From positions 1 through 64,000 of the forward strand of contig JBKPNX010000033.1 in the NCBI GenBank assembly GCA_046732855.1: a DNA stretch of 64,000 bases, written 5' to 3'. Under the pieces are notes generated by a model, which was not told where the DNA came from, ran no database searches, and was given only the letters and a program-made list of their open reading frames with translations. Below are positions 62,369-64,000 of this stretch, in pieces. The stretch comes from JBKPNX01 sp046732855 (GTDB lineage: Bacteria > Pseudomonadota > Alphaproteobacteria > Geminicoccales > Geminicoccaceae). The translations under genes were made by a program, and so were the position numbers. Position 1 is the first letter of the stretch, and the number at the start of each line of letters is the position of its first letter.

Positions 62369-63648
62369 CCGACACGGAGATCGTCGCGATCCGAGGCCGC
62401 CAGATCCTGGACAGCCGGGGCAATCCGACGGTCGAGGTCGACGTGGCGCTCGGGGGCGGAGCGCTCGGCCGCGCGCCCGTGCCATCCGGCGCCTCGACTG
62501 GCACGAAGGAAGCCGTCGAGCTGCGCGATGACGAGCGCACGTGCTATCTTGGCAAGAGCGTGACGTGCGCGGTCGAGGCGGTGAACGGCGAGCTCTGCGA
62601 CGCGTTGCTGGGGCGGGATGCGACCGAGCAGGCGCTGCTCGATCGGACCATGATCGAGCTCGACGGCACCGACAACAAGGGCCGGCTCGGCGCCAATGCG
62701 ATCCTCGGCGTGAGTCTGGCACTGGCCAAGGCGTCGGCGGCCCAGCTCGGGACGCCGCTCTACCGGTACGTCGGCGGCACGGCCGCGCGCACGTTGCCGG
62801 TGCCGATGATGAACGTAATCAACGGCGGCGTGCACGCCGACAACCCGATCGATCTGCAGGAATTCATGATCATGCCGGTCGGCGCGCCGCGTTTCAGCGA
62901 GGCGCTGCGGATGGGATCGGAGATCTTTCACACGCTCAAGCGGGCGCTCAAGGACGCCGGCCACAACACCAACGTCGGCGACGAGGGCGGGTTCGCGCCC
63001 GATCTGCGCAGCGCCGACGAAGCGCTCGGGTTCCTCGCCAAGGCGGTCGAGGCGGCCGGCTACGGCCTGGGCGAGCAGGTGGTATTCGCCCTTGATCCGG
63101 CCGCCACCGAGTTCTACCACGACGGGCGTTATCAGCTGTCCGGTGAGGGCAGGACCCTGGATGCCGAGGGCATAGTCCGCTTCTATGAGGACCTGTGCGC
63201 GCGTTACCCGATCCGCTCGATCGAGGACGGCATGGCCGAGGACGACTGGGACGGCTGGCGCGCCCTCACCCAGGCGCTGGGCGAGCGGGTCCAGCTGGTC
63301 GGCGACGATCTGTTCGTCACCAACCCGAGGATCATCGCCGAAGGCATTGAACGCGGCGTGGCCAATGCCGTGCTGGTCAAGGTCAATCAGATCGGCACGC
63401 TGAGCGAGACCCTGGACGCGGTCGAGCTGGCGCAGCGCGCCGCGTATCGCTGCGTGCTCTCGCATCGCTCCGGCGAGACCGAGGACGCCACGATCGCCGA
63501 TCTCGCGGTGGCCACCAATTGCGGCCAGATCAAGACCGGCTCCATGTCCCGCTCCGACCGGTTGGCCAAGTACAATCAGCTGCTGCGGATCGAGGAGGCA
63601 CTCGGACCGGTCGCGCGGTTTCCCGGCGTGCGCGCGCTGGCGCGCTGA
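62365..63648 (+). CDS. eno: Enolase
   Basis: 427 residues from ATG 62365 (GGGAGGCGG upstream). GRQILDSRGNPTVEVDV, VPSGASTGTKEAVELRD, MNVINGGVHADN, VGDEGGFAPDL and the catalytic lysine loop LVKVNQIGTLSE with SHRSGETED are all present. Converts 2-phosphoglycerate to phosphoenolpyruvate. ATGA overlap with kdsA. Confidence 0.97.
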   Translation: MTDTEIVAIRGRQILDSRGNPTVEVDVALGGGALGRAPVPSGASTGTKEAVELRDDERTCYLGKSVTCAVEAVNGELCDALLGRDATEQALLDRTMIELDGTDNKGRLGANAILGVSLALAKASAAQLGTPLYRYVGGTAARTLPVPMMNVINGGVHADNPIDLQEFMIMPVGAPRFSEALRMGSEIFHTLKRALKDAGHNTNVGDEGGFAPDLRSADEALGFLAKAVEAAGYGLGEQVVFALDPAATEFYHDGRYQLSGEGRTLDAEGIVRFYEDLCARYPIRSIEDGMAEDDWDGWRALTQALGERVQLVGDDLFVTNPRIIAEGIERGVANAVLVKVNQIGTLSETLDAVELAQRAAYRCVLSHRSGETEDATIADLAVATNCGQIKTGSMSRSDRLAKYNQLLRIEEALGPVARFPGVRALAR

Positions 63649-63656
63649 TCGCCCCG

Positions 63657-63992
63657 ATGCGCACGCGGCTGTTCGGCCGGCTGCATGGTCTGCAAGCGCG
63701 CCACTGGCTGGTGGTGTTCGCGTACGGGCTCGCCGTCTACTTCAGCTATCACGCCGTGGTCGGCAGCCGCGGGCTGCTCGCCTGGCGGCAGTTGAACCGG
63801 GACATCGAAGCGACCGAGCAGCAGCTCGCCGCCGTGCGCGCCGAACGGCAGGAACTCGAAGACAAGGTGCGCCGGCTGCGCCCGGGTTCGTTGGACCCCG
63901 ATCTGATCGACGAGCTGGCTCGGGGCCGTCTCAGCCTTGCCGAGCCGCTTGATGTGATCATCTTGCTAGATCAGAAGGGCGGGTCGAAGTAG
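63657..63992 (+). CDS. ftsB: Septum formation initiator FtsB/DivIC-family protein
   Basis: 111 residues from ATG 63657, eight bases after eno. One membrane segment (WLVVFAYGLAVYFSYHAVV) is followed by a coiled coil (LNRDIEATEQQLAAVRAERQELEDKVRRLRPGSLD) ending with the conserved DLIDELAR. Member of the divisome FtsQLB complex. Right of eno is its standard place in alphaproteobacteria. The last 8 bp of the window after the stop are non-coding. Confidence 0.9.
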   Translation: MRTRLFGRLHGLQARHWLVVFAYGLAVYFSYHAVVGSRGLLAWRQLNRDIEATEQQLAAVRAERQELEDKVRRLRPGSLDPDLIDELARGRLSLAEPLDVIILLDQKGGSK

Positions 63993-64000
63993 TGCGCCAC

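Overview
The window is GC-rich, gene-dense chromosomal DNA that is almost certainly alphaproteobacterial, possibly Rhodospirillales-like. The evidence is the conserved run tpiA-secG-pyrG-kdsA-eno-ftsB at the right end, the ppiD-trpE pair, ccmAB, a long-form hisG, bactofilin, DUF29 and REP-like repeats of the type common in this class. There are no rRNA genes, no complete tRNA, no CRISPR array and no intact insertion sequence. The genus cannot be named from sequence alone.

Layout. 1-3.3 kb is a mobile scar: the C-terminal end of a tyrosine integrase and two copies of a tRNA-Arg(UCU) 3' end, which bracket an AT-richer module of a Schlafen/AlbA_2 protein and a secreted protein of unknown function. 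3.3-10.2 kb holds a metal-dependent cyclase-fold hydrolase, an incomplete HAAT (branched-chain amino acid type) ABC transporter with a nuclease-fold protein and a PaaK-like ligase, then ccmA-ccmB. 10.2-15.3 kb (minus strand) is a four-gene operon: a divergent ABC exporter whose ATPase domain carries extra copies of the Q-loop/signature half and lacks catalytic residues, a stand-alone cyclic-nucleotide-binding protein, a class III adenylate cyclase and an FkbM methyltransferase. 15.6-25.5 kb is an eight-gene, tightly coupled glycan operon (four glycosyltransferases, a histidine phosphatase, a polysaccharide deacetylase) ending in a peptide-type ABC ATPase and binding protein without permeases. 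25.5-35.1 kb is mixed: a PfkB kinase, DUF29, EI24, bactofilin, a TrpXYZ-like ABC operon, AmtB, small membrane proteins and MarC.

35.3-38.5 kb is a single large gene coding for a 1064-residue TIR-SUMF1-TIR-B-lectin-SUMF1 protein, the most unusual coding sequence here. 39-44 kb is a histidine cluster (hisG, hisB, hisH, hisF, then a trifunctional hisA-hisI-hisE fusion) interrupted by a degenerate tandem repeat that includes copies of the hisF 3' end. 44-52 kb contains a VapBC module, a decayed solute-binding-protein fragment, a double-cupin protein, a lipoprotein, a TrmH-family methyltransferase, a quinone-oxidoreductase-like protein, a macrodomain protein, a Na/Pi symporter and a solitary sugar-type binding protein followed by a REP-like cluster. 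52.5-64 kb returns to core genes: a 2,2-dialkylglycine decarboxylase-like aminotransferase, a haloacid dehalogenase, trpE, ppiD and the tpiA-ftsB run.

Best candidates for undescribed biology are (1) the doubled TIR/SUMF1/lectin protein, (2) the ABC protein with an expanded, probably non-hydrolytic ATPase domain in an operon with its own cAMP maker and cAMP sensor, and (3) the tRNA-Arg-flanked AlbA_2 plus secreted-protein module. Coordinates of starts were chosen from ribosome-binding sites, overlaps with upstream genes and family length; domain assignments are by eye.
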